Positions 25,935 to 37,566 of a DNA stretch of 64,000 bases are shown piece by piece. The translations under genes and the position numbers were made by a program. Under the pieces are notes generated by a model. The model made no database searches. It had not been told where the DNA came from and saw nothing but the letters and a program-made list of their open reading frames with translations. The stretch lies in NCBI GenBank assembly GCA_026261815.1, contig JAMPIT010000350.1, forward strand, positions 1,302,001-1,366,000, written 5' to 3'. Each line of letters begins with the position of its first letter. Within the stretch, counting starts at the first letter, position 1. The DNA is from Monarcha castaneiventris obscurior (lineage: Eukaryota; Chordata; Aves; Passeriformes; Monarchidae).

Positions 25935-28329
25935 CACTCATGATGTGAGCATTTTCAGCTGTAGAGGGTTACAGCTACAGCAGAGCCAGATGAAGAGTTG
26001 ATTTACTGTGTCCTGTCAATGATGTACCATATCCATACAGAGACAATCCCCTTTGCACAAAGTGGTCAGTAGAAATGCTCAAACCTCGAGGTCTTTAATT
26101 AAGCTTTTCAATATTAAGCAAAATTTCAGACATTTTTTGAATTGTCTTTCTTTATATTTGTGTGACCATTATTCTCAGTGATTTCTAAGTGGCAATGTAC
26201 CTTCAGGAGAGGAATACTCTATGATATCTTGGTTCTCTGGAACACTTCTTTTTTATTCTTGTTTAACTCTTTTGCCAGTTTTAGTACAGCCAGCAGTCTT
26301 TAACAGATGATGAACCAAAGAGAACCACAACTTCGGATTTTAAATATCTGGAAGTCTGTAGAATTCCTCAGGAAAAACAAAAGCTGCTTCAGTTTAAATT
26401 GTGTACAGTGTGGCAGCACCTTTGGAATTAAAAGTCTCCCCAATACAAACACAACTAATGTAATTCCAAAATAACAGGCTGTCTCAACATATATCGATAA
26501 ATAAAATACAATCTGTGCCACAAACTTGGTTAAGAGGGTTGAGGGACCAAGACTCAGAGGAGACCAACATGAGCTACAAGAAAAGGAAAAGACTTCTTTT
26601 ATTGGGTTTCTGTTTGATTGGTTTTCAACAAGCCTTTTATTCAGCACCTCCTGACATGATCCAGAAGCCTTCCAAGCACAAACCTCGTCCAGAATTCAGC
26701 AGAAATTTGGTGGATGCAGAACTCATGGGATTACGTCTGGTATGCTGTGTACAGTGGCAAGTGCTCATATATGCACATAAACAGCAGCATCTCCTTTCTA
26801 ACAGAAATTTAGAGATTTGTAGGCAGAGTTGCAGTGCTACATTATAAAGGCACACTCTAAGTCACTGAAAAATCTAAAAAGAGAACACTCTTTCCCCTGA
26901 ATTGAAGCTTTGGGCTGAGGTTCTAACCTTCATTTCAGTTTGTGACATGCAAAAGCTACAGATAAATAAAAACAGAATTCTTCTTCATCCTTTCATCATC
27001 GTAACACTCTTGATCACAACATTATTAGATATTTTTCAGGCTGCTAATTCAATGCCCACTGGCAATTCTACTCTTTCCTCTTCAAGCATATTTTTAATAT
27101 TATCCCATCCAAAATTCAAGTCTGGTAAATATAATAAATTTGATTATAACTTAGATTCCCTAGTTATTAAATTAGCTTATTTTCAGAAACCAGGCTGAAT
27201 CTAAAGGAGAAAAAGCAGCAAATTATACCTGACAACTTTAATGCACTTATAACTACATGAATAAAAGATATGATTCATCATAGATATTAAGTCTTGCAAA
27301 AACTTTGGGTGAGCTGAGAAAATAATGCTAACAGCTTTGCAAAACTACTTATAATTTAAAATCATTTGAGTGGCAGGGAAAATGTGGCAGATTCTAAAGA
27401 CTACAAAGTGGTCCAAATTGCATTAAATTTTCTCTTGCAGAATTTCTCTTTTTGTGACAGCAGTAATTTTTACTTTCATAACTCCTGGTGTAAGATCAGG
27501 TATGGAGAAAAGGAGACAAGACACCTTTTGTGAGTAAACATCTTACCATTCTCTGATTTGCCAGAGGACAGTATAAACCCTCACTTTGTATTCACAAGCC
27601 TAACACACAGTATTATTTATTACCTCTATGACAACAGAGTTGTTTTGTACAGGATCAGTACTGTAAGTCCAGGATGCACAGGAGAAGGCAGGACAGATGA
27701 CTTTAATGTCTAAACCCACTTCTGTAGGACATTCACTATTTGTTCTGGCTAAGCTGTTTCTAAGGGTAGGGGATGAAGATGATGAGTAAGGCAGATTAGG
27801 TTTTAGGCCATCAAGTGTATGTAGAAACACAAAAGATAAGTTCTAGACTGAAGTCCAGAATAGTTTTGACAGTCACTTCAAGCATCTTAAAATCTTAGAG
27901 ATTGTCTCCGGGAATATAAGGGATTTTTAACATATCATTATATACAAAGGAATTAGAATGAGGTGCACTAAATAAGGCATAAAGTTAATGGTAGTGGTTC
28001 CCATCACGCTTTAGACATTTCTTCTTACATTTTCTTGTTACTTGCTTTTATGGGATCAGAGTCTGTCCTATCTCTTCAGAATGTAAGTTACAACAATTAA
28101 AATCAGTGGAGTTATAGCTAGGAAAATTTAAAAGCTACATGTAAGGTGGATGTAAGAAAGTGATAGTAGTAGCATCAGACAGACAGACATCCTTGGATTT
28201 AAAATCAAACGTGGACACGAAAAGTTCGGTAATGCAGAAATTTTTATTTTTTAAAATGTGCAATAATCAACCAGAAACTTTCCAAATAAAGCAGTATTTG
28301 CAGAAAATGTGTCTACCTTTGGGGACTAT

Positions 28330-28410
28330 TTCCAGCTCTTTCACTGCCTTGTTTTAAGATCTTAGGCAAGTCATTTCAGCCTAATGTGTTCCATGGTACA
28401 GAAAAAAAAG
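28330..28410 (+). repeat. MIR-like CORE-SINE relic
   Basis: Diverged match to the internal part of MIR: CCAGCTCTTTCACTGCC, then a degraded copy of TGTGTGACCTTGGGCAAGTCA (here ATCTTAGGCAAGTCATTTCA), then a degraded GTTTCC...CTGTAAAA segment. The GGCAAGTCA core is the diagnostic piece. It is very old. Confidence 0.5.
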
Positions 28411-31400
28411 GTAATCAACCTCTAGTGACCCTCTACACACATTGTAATACCTAGTTCTTGATAAGGTACCCTAACATTTCAGAGAAGCAAGGTTTCCTGT
28501 TGCTCTCCCTGCAGGGATCCTGGTACCATCCCAGCTACCAGTGGCAGTTGAGTTTCTGGTGATCAGCAAGTAAACCTAGTTACTGATTATACACAGCATC
28601 ACATATAATAAAATAGGGATTATATAAAAAGAGATTGAGGAGGAGAGTATACTAAAAGGAGAAGAAGACAAAAGGGATTCCATGGGTGTTAAGTCATTTA
28701 GATCCTACCTAACCTGTAACAAAAACTGCTAGCATACAATTTATTCAATATAATAATGCAATACTTATTCATCAAACTTGCCTTCCACTTTGTCCATCCA
28801 GGTCTGACAAGTGCAGTGGGCTGTTTGGGTGCTGAGGTGTTATCAGCACTGACAGACCACTGTCATGGGTAGATTTGGGGTAAGATCACACCATGGATAG
28901 TCCCTGGTTTCCAGCAGGTTACCCACAGACTCTTCTGGTCCTCAGTGCTTCACTGGTGCCAGCTTTCTGGAGCTTCTCAGGGCTTACGGAGTGGGAGGCT
29001 CCTGACTGACCTAAGGTCCTCTGAGTGAAAATGGCAGTCTCTCTTGCTGCTGTGGAGAACAATAAATAGCTTGCTGTCATCAGCCACCCCCTCCCTTCTC
29101 TCAGAACCCCACCCAGCTAAGCTTAGGGGCAATCTAGTGGGGTATGGCGAGCACTCCTAAATGCATCAACTACCACAGGCAAGTAAGCAGGTATCCTCTG
29201 GAACGTTGGATAATCTGCCTTTGTGAGCTCTCTCCAAACTCTCTCTGCAGCAGATGATAGGAGTTATGTCTGAACTGACAGAGGATATACATATTTTTCA
29301 TGCAAGTCAAGACATAAAAAAGACATAAATTCCAGTGCTCCCAAATACAGATGTTCATAAACCCAGTAACAAGCCAGTACACAGGGAAGGAGTGAGGGTA
29401 TCACAACTTCTCCCATGCAACATTCTTCCCTCAGCTACACCTTGAAGTAACACATCCCTGCTTTCATCTGTCATCAGGGTGGCACCCCATAATCAAACTC
29501 TGTCTATCTCCTTTGTTGCCAGCTCTGAAAACATATGTGTCCAGCAAGTTTGATATCCAGATCTGCAAGAGTTCCTTTCCAAGAATCTCTGCAGCAACCA
29601 TATGCAGTAAAGAAAAGCAGATTACAGTGTAGATGTTTACAGCTGAACAAAAATTATCTCAGCTCCCCTTACAGTCAGAAAGACTGATATGGGTAGTTCT
29701 TTGGTTGAGATTCAACTAAGCCACTTCAACATTTATCTTGGGATGAGACAAATCATGCCAGAGATGCATACTTACTCCATTAACAAGAGCATAAGGTGAT
29801 AAATTCAGGTGCAGACACCTATATGTAGACATTTCTTTTTAGTGGGACGAACCTTACCCATGTCTTACACACCCCTGCCCTTTTACACCAACTTCCTTGT
29901 GCATGCTTTAGTCCCACCAGTCTCCTCAGTTCTTCAGAATTTAAGTTATGGCTCATTCGCTGTGGATCCTCTGGACTACTTCAACTGAATCTCTCCATTA
30001 TAGAGCAGCCACAGAGAGTATGCACCTAAGCTGCAGGAACATGACACCCACGAAAATGCCATGTGAACAGGAGATTCCCTAAGCCTTCTGAACATGAGAC
30101 AGTCTGTGTAGCTCAACTTTTTGCTCTTGGTATAGCTTATGCCTTCTTGGACACGTGCAATTTGGATATTCCAGAATACCACCTCCCTCAAGTTCCCTCA
30201 CGACCTTTCCCTTCTCTAGAAAAAGGTTATGTAATGGCTTGGAAATCCTCTCTGGGTGTACCCAGCCAAACAGCTCCTGCCTGACTAGTGCCAAATGGGA
30301 ACTGCCAACTTTATCCATAGCTTTGTCAGGGATTTTTATTAGTGCCATTATTACTGTGCCTTTGTGAGTGGATCCAACAGTCCCTTTTGATGCAGCTACA
30401 GACTGAGGATCCCTCCCTAGCAAATATACCAAGACTGCCCACAATATTTACATGAATAGTAAAGCTGTTTTTCAGCTCTGCAAGTGCCAAAATGCAGACA
30501 CCTATGGAAAGATATTCTGCTGACCACAATGAACTTCCTATTAGGACCTTCAACATTTTTATGAAAGGATCACAGAATCTTTTACAGTGAAGATTTGTGT
30601 CTACCATACACTCATTCTACCAGGTTAGATCAGACCCTATACTAATTTTAGTTACTAAACATACATATATGGAAAATAATCATGCCTTCCCCTACTTATA
30701 CAAAAATAGGTGCAATCATAGCTCATAAATAGTTTTCTGAGCAAAAGAAGAAAACGCTGCTTGAAATAATGGAATACATTACAGAAAACAGTAATTCAGA
30801 GTTTTATAATTCCTTTCTTTTTCACAGAAATAATTATATATACTTCACCATCTTCAGTAGTATTAAAGACGTGATAGTTAAAGTAACTTTCATTAATAAA
30901 TCACAGTAGCAATGCAACATGTTATTAATAGTTGCTTTAGACTGCAGTCTGGGAAAAGGAACAAGAAAGAAATATACGATGCTGCTTCTACTTCAACACT
31001 TCCAGAAAACATATATTTTAAAAGTATTTTACAGGTTAAAATACTGATAATTCTATAATTGTTTCTTTAGTAATACTGTGAAGTAATGCCTTGCCATCTT
31101 TATAGTATTTTTTTGAACTACATAACAATAATTATTTTAAATTATATCAGTCTCAGTCACATTGCATTTAAAAATATAAAGTCAGAGTCCCTAATAAATC
31201 CTTCTGGTTTTTCAAGTAACACAGATAAAATTAACTTTGCTAATCTTGACATGTTTTATTGTACCTTTGTGTACAATTTCTATCCCCCTCTCTTTTTAAG
31301 TAGAGAATCTATACAGCAGAAAGTCTTAGGCAATCTTAACCATAGTTATTGCTGCCAACTCTTCCTATAAAACTTAGGGTGAAATACTGGTATAATTAAA

Positions 31401-32867
31401 ATTGGTTACAATGCTCACACTGATTTCAGAGAATGAAAGAAAGGAGAAGAAACACTCCCTGAAATACAGCAAGGTACCAGCAACACAATTCTGTATTTTT
31501 GCAGGAAGCACTGGTAATAAGATTTCAGGAAATCTTGTGATGAATATATTATAGGCAAAATACATATAAAAATGTGTATATATTTGTATGTATATAAAAA
31601 TACAGGTTAAAAGTCAAAATTATAGGATTTCACTTAGCTATAGGTCTCTCTTTTTAATCAGTGCTAGCAGCATTGCAGAAGAATCTTTGCAAGGCAGGAA
31701 AAATGAAGTATAACTTATTCAGCTGGAAACATGAGGAAAATACAACTGCTAAAACACATAATGTAATTCTATTAAATGTTAAACGTTTTCAGGGGACCTC
31801 TATTATTGTTGCAAAAGTGCCATGGGATCTTATCATTAAAAGATAAAACAGCGGTTGAACCACAGTTCTCATCTAATAGCAAGAAAGTCCCCAGTCTTCA
31901 AAGATTTATGTATAGAGCTAATTTTATGCAGTCGAAGTAGTCTTGTTTCAGACCACAGAATTTTTCAAAATGCTTACAATTAGGTATAATATATGAAACT
32001 TGCCACAGAATTGAGACCTATAGCCTTACTTGGAAAGTCATAGCAAATATACCTTTCAAATTAAAAAAGCATATTCCTTCACAAGAGAGTATCAGTTTTG
32101 ATCTGCCTTTTGTATTCACAAGTGTTTAAGCAGTCTGTGCACCATTTCTTTTATGAATCAAATATTTATCACAAAAAGGTCACTGCCAACTTAGAAACTG
32201 TATTTCAAAATCTTTCCAATTCCATTACTGTTATCTTCCACTCCCAAATTATTTTTTTGAGTAAGAATTTTGCTTTCAACTTTTTTCTCTGATTTTCAAC
32301 TTAACTTAAAAATGTAATTCTGAAGTTTGAGGGAACTTTGTTACATATGCCAGCAATGTTTTTCAGCTAACTACATACAAAGAGTGTGGGGAGACTGTTA
32401 GAAAGGTCAGTATAAATGAATGCTATGAGAGGTATTTGGGGACACACATCTTAGATAAATTTTAATTCTTTTCCTTTTAAATGGACTCTATAATGATAAG
32501 TTTTCAAGTAACTTTAGCAAGTTGAAAATATTTGAAGATAAGCTGTATTTATAGTGTAGCTCCTAAATGCAAAGACTGCTGTGAACTCTTACTTATGAGC
32601 TGAATAGTGTTATCTAGCTACAAAATGTTCACATTTTTTTTCAATTTTACTAGTGGATGAATGTTGACTGTCTGGTAATTAGTTCCATCATCTCCAAAGC
32701 ATAAAAAACAACTGGACTTCTGGTAAATTAACAGCACATTCTCATCTTAAAAGATTCTTCATCAGAGGAAGGTATTTCAGATTCCTTGAAGCTAATCTCT
32801 CCTCTATTTATTGTTTGGAGGGGGTTTTTTTGTTGTGCAGGAGGGACGGGTAGAAATTACGAAAATG

Positions 32868-32988
32868 CTCAAGGTTGAACAGGGCTCTGAGCAAGCTGAC
32901 CTAGCTGAAGATGTTTCTGTTCATTGGAGGGAGGTGGACTAGGTGACCTATTCTATGAATAATAATTATTATTCTATGAATAATAATC
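32868..32988 (+). mobile_element. CR1 3' tail fragment
   Basis: Diverged CR1 3' end on the plus strand: GGGCTCTGAGCAAGCTGAC, CTAGCTGAAGATGTTTCTG, GGAGGTGGACTAGGTGACCT, then the terminal TTCTATGA motif. The tail is odd: ATTCTATGAATAATAAT occurs twice, an expansion of the normal 8 bp terminal repeat. Confidence 0.85.
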
Positions 32989-33980
32989 CTTCTACCACAC
33001 AAAGCAGCTTTAAAAATCCCTGAAGTCAACTTCTAGCCTTCACCATGAAGACCTTGGTAGGACTTCTGAGACTGGATAGAGATCAAGGTATCAGCTGGCC
33101 AACTTTAGTGACTGTCCAGTTCTGTCCAATTACCCTGTACCTTTCTAAGTGTGCTAAGAACATTTTGTGTTACCACTTTTTGGAAAACTTGTCTTCCCTG
33201 TGCTTACATCCTTATCTGCTTCAGAGTGTTTGCCTTGTAATCATAGGCAAACAGATTGTTCTCATGTTTGCTAAAGTAAAATAGAAGTGATATTCTCAAG
33301 ATAGCGCATAAGCTTGAAGGGGCTAAAGAAGGCCTGGCTTTGTGAGACCTTCCACTTCAATCTTCTGCCTGACTTGGGGCAAAATACAATCTTATGATCC
33401 AGTTCCTGACTTACAAAATCAAGCACTGATATTTCTTGTCTTTTGATTAGCTTGTCCGTTCAGCTCTGCCAGGAAAGTATCAAAATACTGTTAGCACACT
33501 GCATGGCCTACTAAAATCTCACATTTGGTTGGAGCTTACTGTCATACGTACTTATGTTAAATAAATCAGACCACCCCCACGCTATTTCTCGTGAAATGAG
33601 GACATGTATACAAAAGATGGCTTGCCAGCTTCCCCCTCAACTTACAAATGGCTGATCATTGCCTTCCCCAATCCAGTTTATGCAGCATATGGAGGCTGGG
33701 AAGACAGACAAGCGTGATGGGTGGCCCTCAGACTAACTGACTGAATCCAGCTCTCAAGCCTTACTCTGTAAGAAAGGGTTTAGACAGAATGTAACAGGAG
33801 TTAATTTAAGCTGTTCCAAGAGTAAATGAATGCTGGCACTAAGCCTAATGCTCTTGAGGGGATTGGAGTTCTAGCAGAGAGTGAATCCTTCTTGGAACTT
33901 GGCCTAACACTCTTAAAAGACACTGAGACGTGGAAGTGGACCTTCAGGCATCAGGAGATGTATGTTTACTTGGCATCTAA

Positions 33981-33997
33981 TTTTTTTTTTTTTTTTT
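33981..33997. repeat. Homopolymer T17
   Basis: Seventeen consecutive T on the plus strand in intergenic DNA, with no recognisable retroposed body beside it. Confidence 0.9.
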
Positions 33998-36816
33998 ACT
34001 TTGTAACATAACCTAAAAGAAATAAGTTTCTGCCAAACACGGTTTCCTAAGAATGACAGGACTCGCTCGCAAGGGTTTTATGGTAATATGGTTTTGTCTT
34101 TTGATGTGACTTTACATTATATTCACTATGCCTAAAAAGAAAAGACTGCATTTAAGCATTGTTACATAACTCTTCAGTGGGACATTGAATCTTAAAGAAA
34201 AAATACATTTTAAACATTTCAGAAAACATTTTATTAGTATTTTCATTTGCTTTTTCAAATTTTCAGCAATGCAAACACCTCTAGTTCAAAGCCTGAAATC
34301 ACCACATAGAAAGCATATTTTTAAAACGCAGGTATGATACCTTGCTAAATGTAATGATTTCTGCTTACAAGAGCAAAGAAGAGCAAACTGAGCAGGATGG
34401 GAAAGGAAGGTAACATTTTAGTGCTGCAGCATAGAGTAGCTGATGACATTTGTCACCACATAACTCAATTTGTCTGGTGAAACTTGTGTTATATTTACCA
34501 GACTGTCACTGTCATTTCTACAGACCACAGAGATCTTTGCTTTCTGTCATAAACTACCCTGCAGTGATACTGCATGGGGTGAAACAGGACTATGTCTGAC
34601 TCACCAAGTTTTCTAGCTATTTAGGCGCGTGCTCTGGCACTCACAACTGTACCAGCACGGTGACTGTGAGCTAATGTGAGCAGCATTAGTGCAGCAGTAG
34701 CTTCGTATTCCTTGACCCTGCCCCCACGAGGTGAATCCACTGCAGGGAGAAGGGGTGGCTAAGGACACTTAACTTGCCCATCAGCATTGCGTGCTTGCAG
34801 CCATATGAGAATAGCTCTCCATTCACACTGCAGTTGTATCTGTTCCAGGCAGGAAAGTCATCTGAGGAAAGACAAATGACCTACTTATTTGTTTTTACTT
34901 AAAGAAAAACTGAAAACGCCTGTCAGAGTAATGAATTAAACCTCCTTGCCTGCACTGTGGTTTCGTGTTCAAAACCAAGGGATCTGGCATTCAGAAATCA
35001 AATCTCTCAGCCATCCATTACAAGACATTTCTTAGACGTTGCCAGCACACATGAAGTGCTTGCTATTGGCTTATACAGAAAGTAAAGTACTTTTAAGGTG
35101 TTTGTTCAAATACTATGTGTCAAACTATAAGACTGGGATGAAAAATATTTTGTCTGTCTAGAGGGAAACAAATACACAATAGGAATTTCCTGCAAGTTTT
35201 ACAGAAGAACTGGGATTTTGATGCGAGTTTGAGTATAACAATTGACAGATTTTGCTCCTATGTTTTATATTGGGATTAAAAAGGCTTTTCCCATATGAGT
35301 CAGTTTCTAGGTCTTGGGGAATAGGAAAAAGATTTTGCAATGTACATTAGCATGTAGGGATGGAAATCATTCACCCCGAATGTTGCACTCCTGGGTGATT
35401 TTGCAATAAGCAGTCATTTGAGTTCCCCAGAGAAGGTGGTTTTGAAGGGTTTGTATCCTGCTAAGGACTTGGGTCCTGAGATTCCTGAAGATGTCTCAAA
35501 CACTTCACGGAATGACACTCAAAGAACACCACAAGCTAAAGGAAGACTGGATAAATTCTGTGGCGCTGTTAGTTAAGTGACTGAAATTACTCTCTATGAA
35601 ACTGAATTCATGACTGAATTCAGGTCAGGGAAGGAGAGTGAACTAAAATTACTTTGGTGGCACTGATGGATGGTCACCTTTTGTTGGTGGATAGAGGGCA
35701 AAAAAGCATTTCCATGTTTCAGAGCCTGTACCACAACATTTGTAATGTTCACAACACAGTACTGCCTGTCATATCAAAAAGAGGTGAAAGATACAGTTTG
35801 CTAAAACAGACTGAGTACTTTCTGAAGGCCTTCAGCCAAAGACCCAAGTAACAGAAAATCACATGTAGCTGTTCTCTCAGCAGTCTGCCTCCACATTCAC
35901 ATGGAGTCACTAGGTGAACTACTCTCATAACACAGGTACTGGTACTGCCAACATACAAATGACATTTAACTTCCTCTCTGCTTTACTTCATATAACCTTA
36001 TCATTAATTCCCAGATGGCTCAGTTTTTGAATGGGATCAACTAACTAACGTTTGTGTGTAACCAGCCAAGACCTAGAGAGCTTTGTTAAAACTATGGCAG
36101 TGAGAAAGAAAGCATTCTGAAGCATTCACTGTGAACAACTGTCTTTTGGCACGACTGATTACTGCCAACCAAGTCATTCTGTAATGCTTTTCAGTTAACA
36201 CCTCTGCCACGACAACTTCTGTAAACTCATCTTCTGTCATCTGTATTTCATGAGAAACTCTACTCTGCCCTTGAAAAGGATATTCTAAACTTGCTCATGC
36301 TTTTGTTGTTTCTGATCTGGATCACACACTGAGCAACACAACCCTCTGGGCCATCAGCGCCTAGAGAATCGCCAGCCCTGGGTCAGCGCTGCTTGTGGAC
36401 GCTCCCCGAACCTGCCGTGCTCGGTACCCCGGGCTTCCCGCAGGGCCCTGAACCCCGCTCGGGACCCATTGCTCCCCTTGTACTCAACAGGAGGAGTCTG
36501 CTCTTGGTTAAGAGTCACAACAGGGAATGAGGGGAAGCTGAGCTCTGTGACAGACACAGGGGGGTGGCCGGGACACCCCTGGGGCCGGAGCACCGCTGCA
36601 AACATCGCCACTTTTCTCTCCCTGCCGCACAGGCCAGGCCTTCCGTGCCCCGTCCCCTGACACGAGCAAACACCCGGCCCCTGCCCTGGCCGCCTGCCCT
36701 CTCCATCAGGAGCCCGCCCGTCTCCCAGCCGAAGCCTAGAAGGGGGCCCTGCCGCCTGCCCTCACCTGGGGGCTCCCCGCCCCGGGACGGAGGGAACGGG
36801 CGCACCTCCGACGGCG

Positions 36817-37142
36817 TCACAGAACCGAACGGAATCAGTTAGGCTGGAAAAGACCTCTGGGATCATCGAATCCAACCTGTGGCCCAACACCACCCTGTCA
36901 ACCAGACCACGGCACCGAGTGCCACGTCCAGTCTTCCCTTAAACACCTCCAGGGACTGTGACTCCACCACCTCCGAGGGCAGCCCATTCCAATGTCTAAT
37001 CACCCTCCCTGTGAAGAGATGCCTCCTAATGCCCGACCTAAACCTCCCCTGGCGCAGCTTGAGGCTCTGTTCTCTCGTCCTGTCGCTTGTTGCCTGGGAG
37101 AAGAGGCCAACCCCCACCTGGCTACACACTCCTTTCAGGTTA
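36817..37142 (-). mobile_element. CR1 LINE fragment abutting the MICU2 promoter
   Basis: Minus-strand CR1. The plus strand starts TCACAGAACCGAACGGAATC and runs through the standard 3' region. On the minus strand a broken frame (within 36863-37130) still shows CR1 ORF2 C-terminal motifs: [55 protein letters not shown]. The 5' truncation near 37142 (CTCCTTTCAGGT) lies only about 170 bp before the MICU2 start codon. Relatively well preserved compared with the 805 and 48372 copies. Confidence 0.95.
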
Positions 37143-37309
37143 CCTCTCTGCCAGCGCCGTCCCCTCCGGCTGTGCGGGCGGCGTCGCTCCCGCTGGCGGA
37201 GCGGGGCCAGGGCGATCCCGGCGGGACCGAGCCGGAGCCGCCCCCGCCCCGCGGCCTCGGGCCCGCACGGCGCATGCGCGGCGCGGCGGCCGCGGCGCTT
37301 TCCGGGAAG
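37143..37309 (+). promoter_or_regulatory. MICU2: MICU2 proximal promoter and 5' UTR
   Basis: A 167 bp GC-rich block between the CR1 end and the MICU2 ATG. It has a GC box (CCCCCGCCCC at 37241-37250) and an NRF1 palindrome (37270-37279), with no TATA box: a typical TATA-less CpG-island promoter of a nuclear gene for a mitochondrial protein. A start site must fall in or close to this block, because the CR1 begins immediately upstream. The exact start is unknown. Confidence 0.6.
37270..37279. promoter_or_regulatory. NRF1 binding site, perfect palindrome GCGCATGCGC
   Basis: Exact match to the NRF1 consensus (YGCGCAYGCGC core), 31 bp upstream of the chosen MICU2 ATG. NRF1 drives many nuclear genes for mitochondrial proteins, which fits MICU2. 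The ATG inside the palindrome (37274) is in frame with MICU2. Confidence 0.75.
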
Positions 37310-37501
37310 ATGTCGGCGGCGTGGAGAGCGGTGGCGGCTGCCCGAGCCCCGCTGCGGGGGCGGCTCGCCGGGACGCGGCCCCCGCGCAGCCAGCGCCGCC
37401 CGCCCGCACGGGGAGCCGCCGCCGCCGCCCTGCTCGGGGGAGGCTGCCTGGCTGTGTGTTACAGCCGGCGGCCGCGCGTGATCCCCACGGTGCTGGCTCA
37501 G
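37310..37501 (+). CDS. MICU2: MICU2 coding exon 1 (mitochondrial targeting peptide)
   Basis: Mitochondrial calcium uptake 2, an EF-hand protein of the intermembrane space that pairs with MICU1 and gates the MCU calcium uniporter. This exon gives the N-terminal 64 residues: [20 protein letters not shown] at the start and VIPTVLAQ at the end. There are twelve Arg and no Asp or Glu, plus an Ala/Leu/Gly-rich hydrophobic stretch (residues 36-50): a mitochondrial presequence. The closing TVLAQ followed by CAG|GTAAGG matches the human exon 1 end, which I recall as TVSAQ. Position and orientation, divergent from FGF9, match the human order. ATG 37310 has A at -3. An in-frame ATG at 37274 would add 12 residues. 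The EF-hand exons are beyond the right edge; I did not find exon 2 up to 64000. The targeting region evolves fast, so identity rests on synteny, presequence and the exon-end motif. Confidence 0.82.
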
Positions 37502-37532
37502 GTAAGGCAGCAGCATCCCCGCTCCCGCCGGC

Positions 37533-37566
37533 GGGCAGGGCAGGGCAGGGCTGGGCTGGGCGGGGG
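37533..37566 (+). other. G-quadruplex-prone run in MICU2 intron 1
   Basis: Seven G-tracts of at least 3 (37533-35, 38-40, 43-45, 48-50, 53-55, 58-60 and 62-66) separated by 1-2 nt loops on the non-template strand, starting about 30 nt after the exon 1 donor. This meets the standard G3+N1-7 quadruplex pattern with tracts to spare, and also qualifies as a possible intronic RNA quadruplex or R-loop initiation zone. Confidence 0.8.

Larger units (their letters stand above)
23746..36350. other. Intergenic DNA between FGF9 and MICU2
   Basis: About 12.6 kb of mostly AT-rich non-coding sequence. Recognised contents are a TCC microsatellite (25917), a MIR-like relic (28330), a small CR1 tail (32868) and a T17 tract (33981). 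Frames at 24437-24826 and 30079-30444 on the minus strand start at non-ATG codons and resemble no protein I know. No RNA gene was seen. Confidence 0.55.

Noticed and set aside
28861..29160. Possible degraded LTR beginning TGTCATGGGTAG with an AATAAA at about 29070
   Set aside because: Only the first bases and the signal suggest an LTR; the body does not match any family I know.
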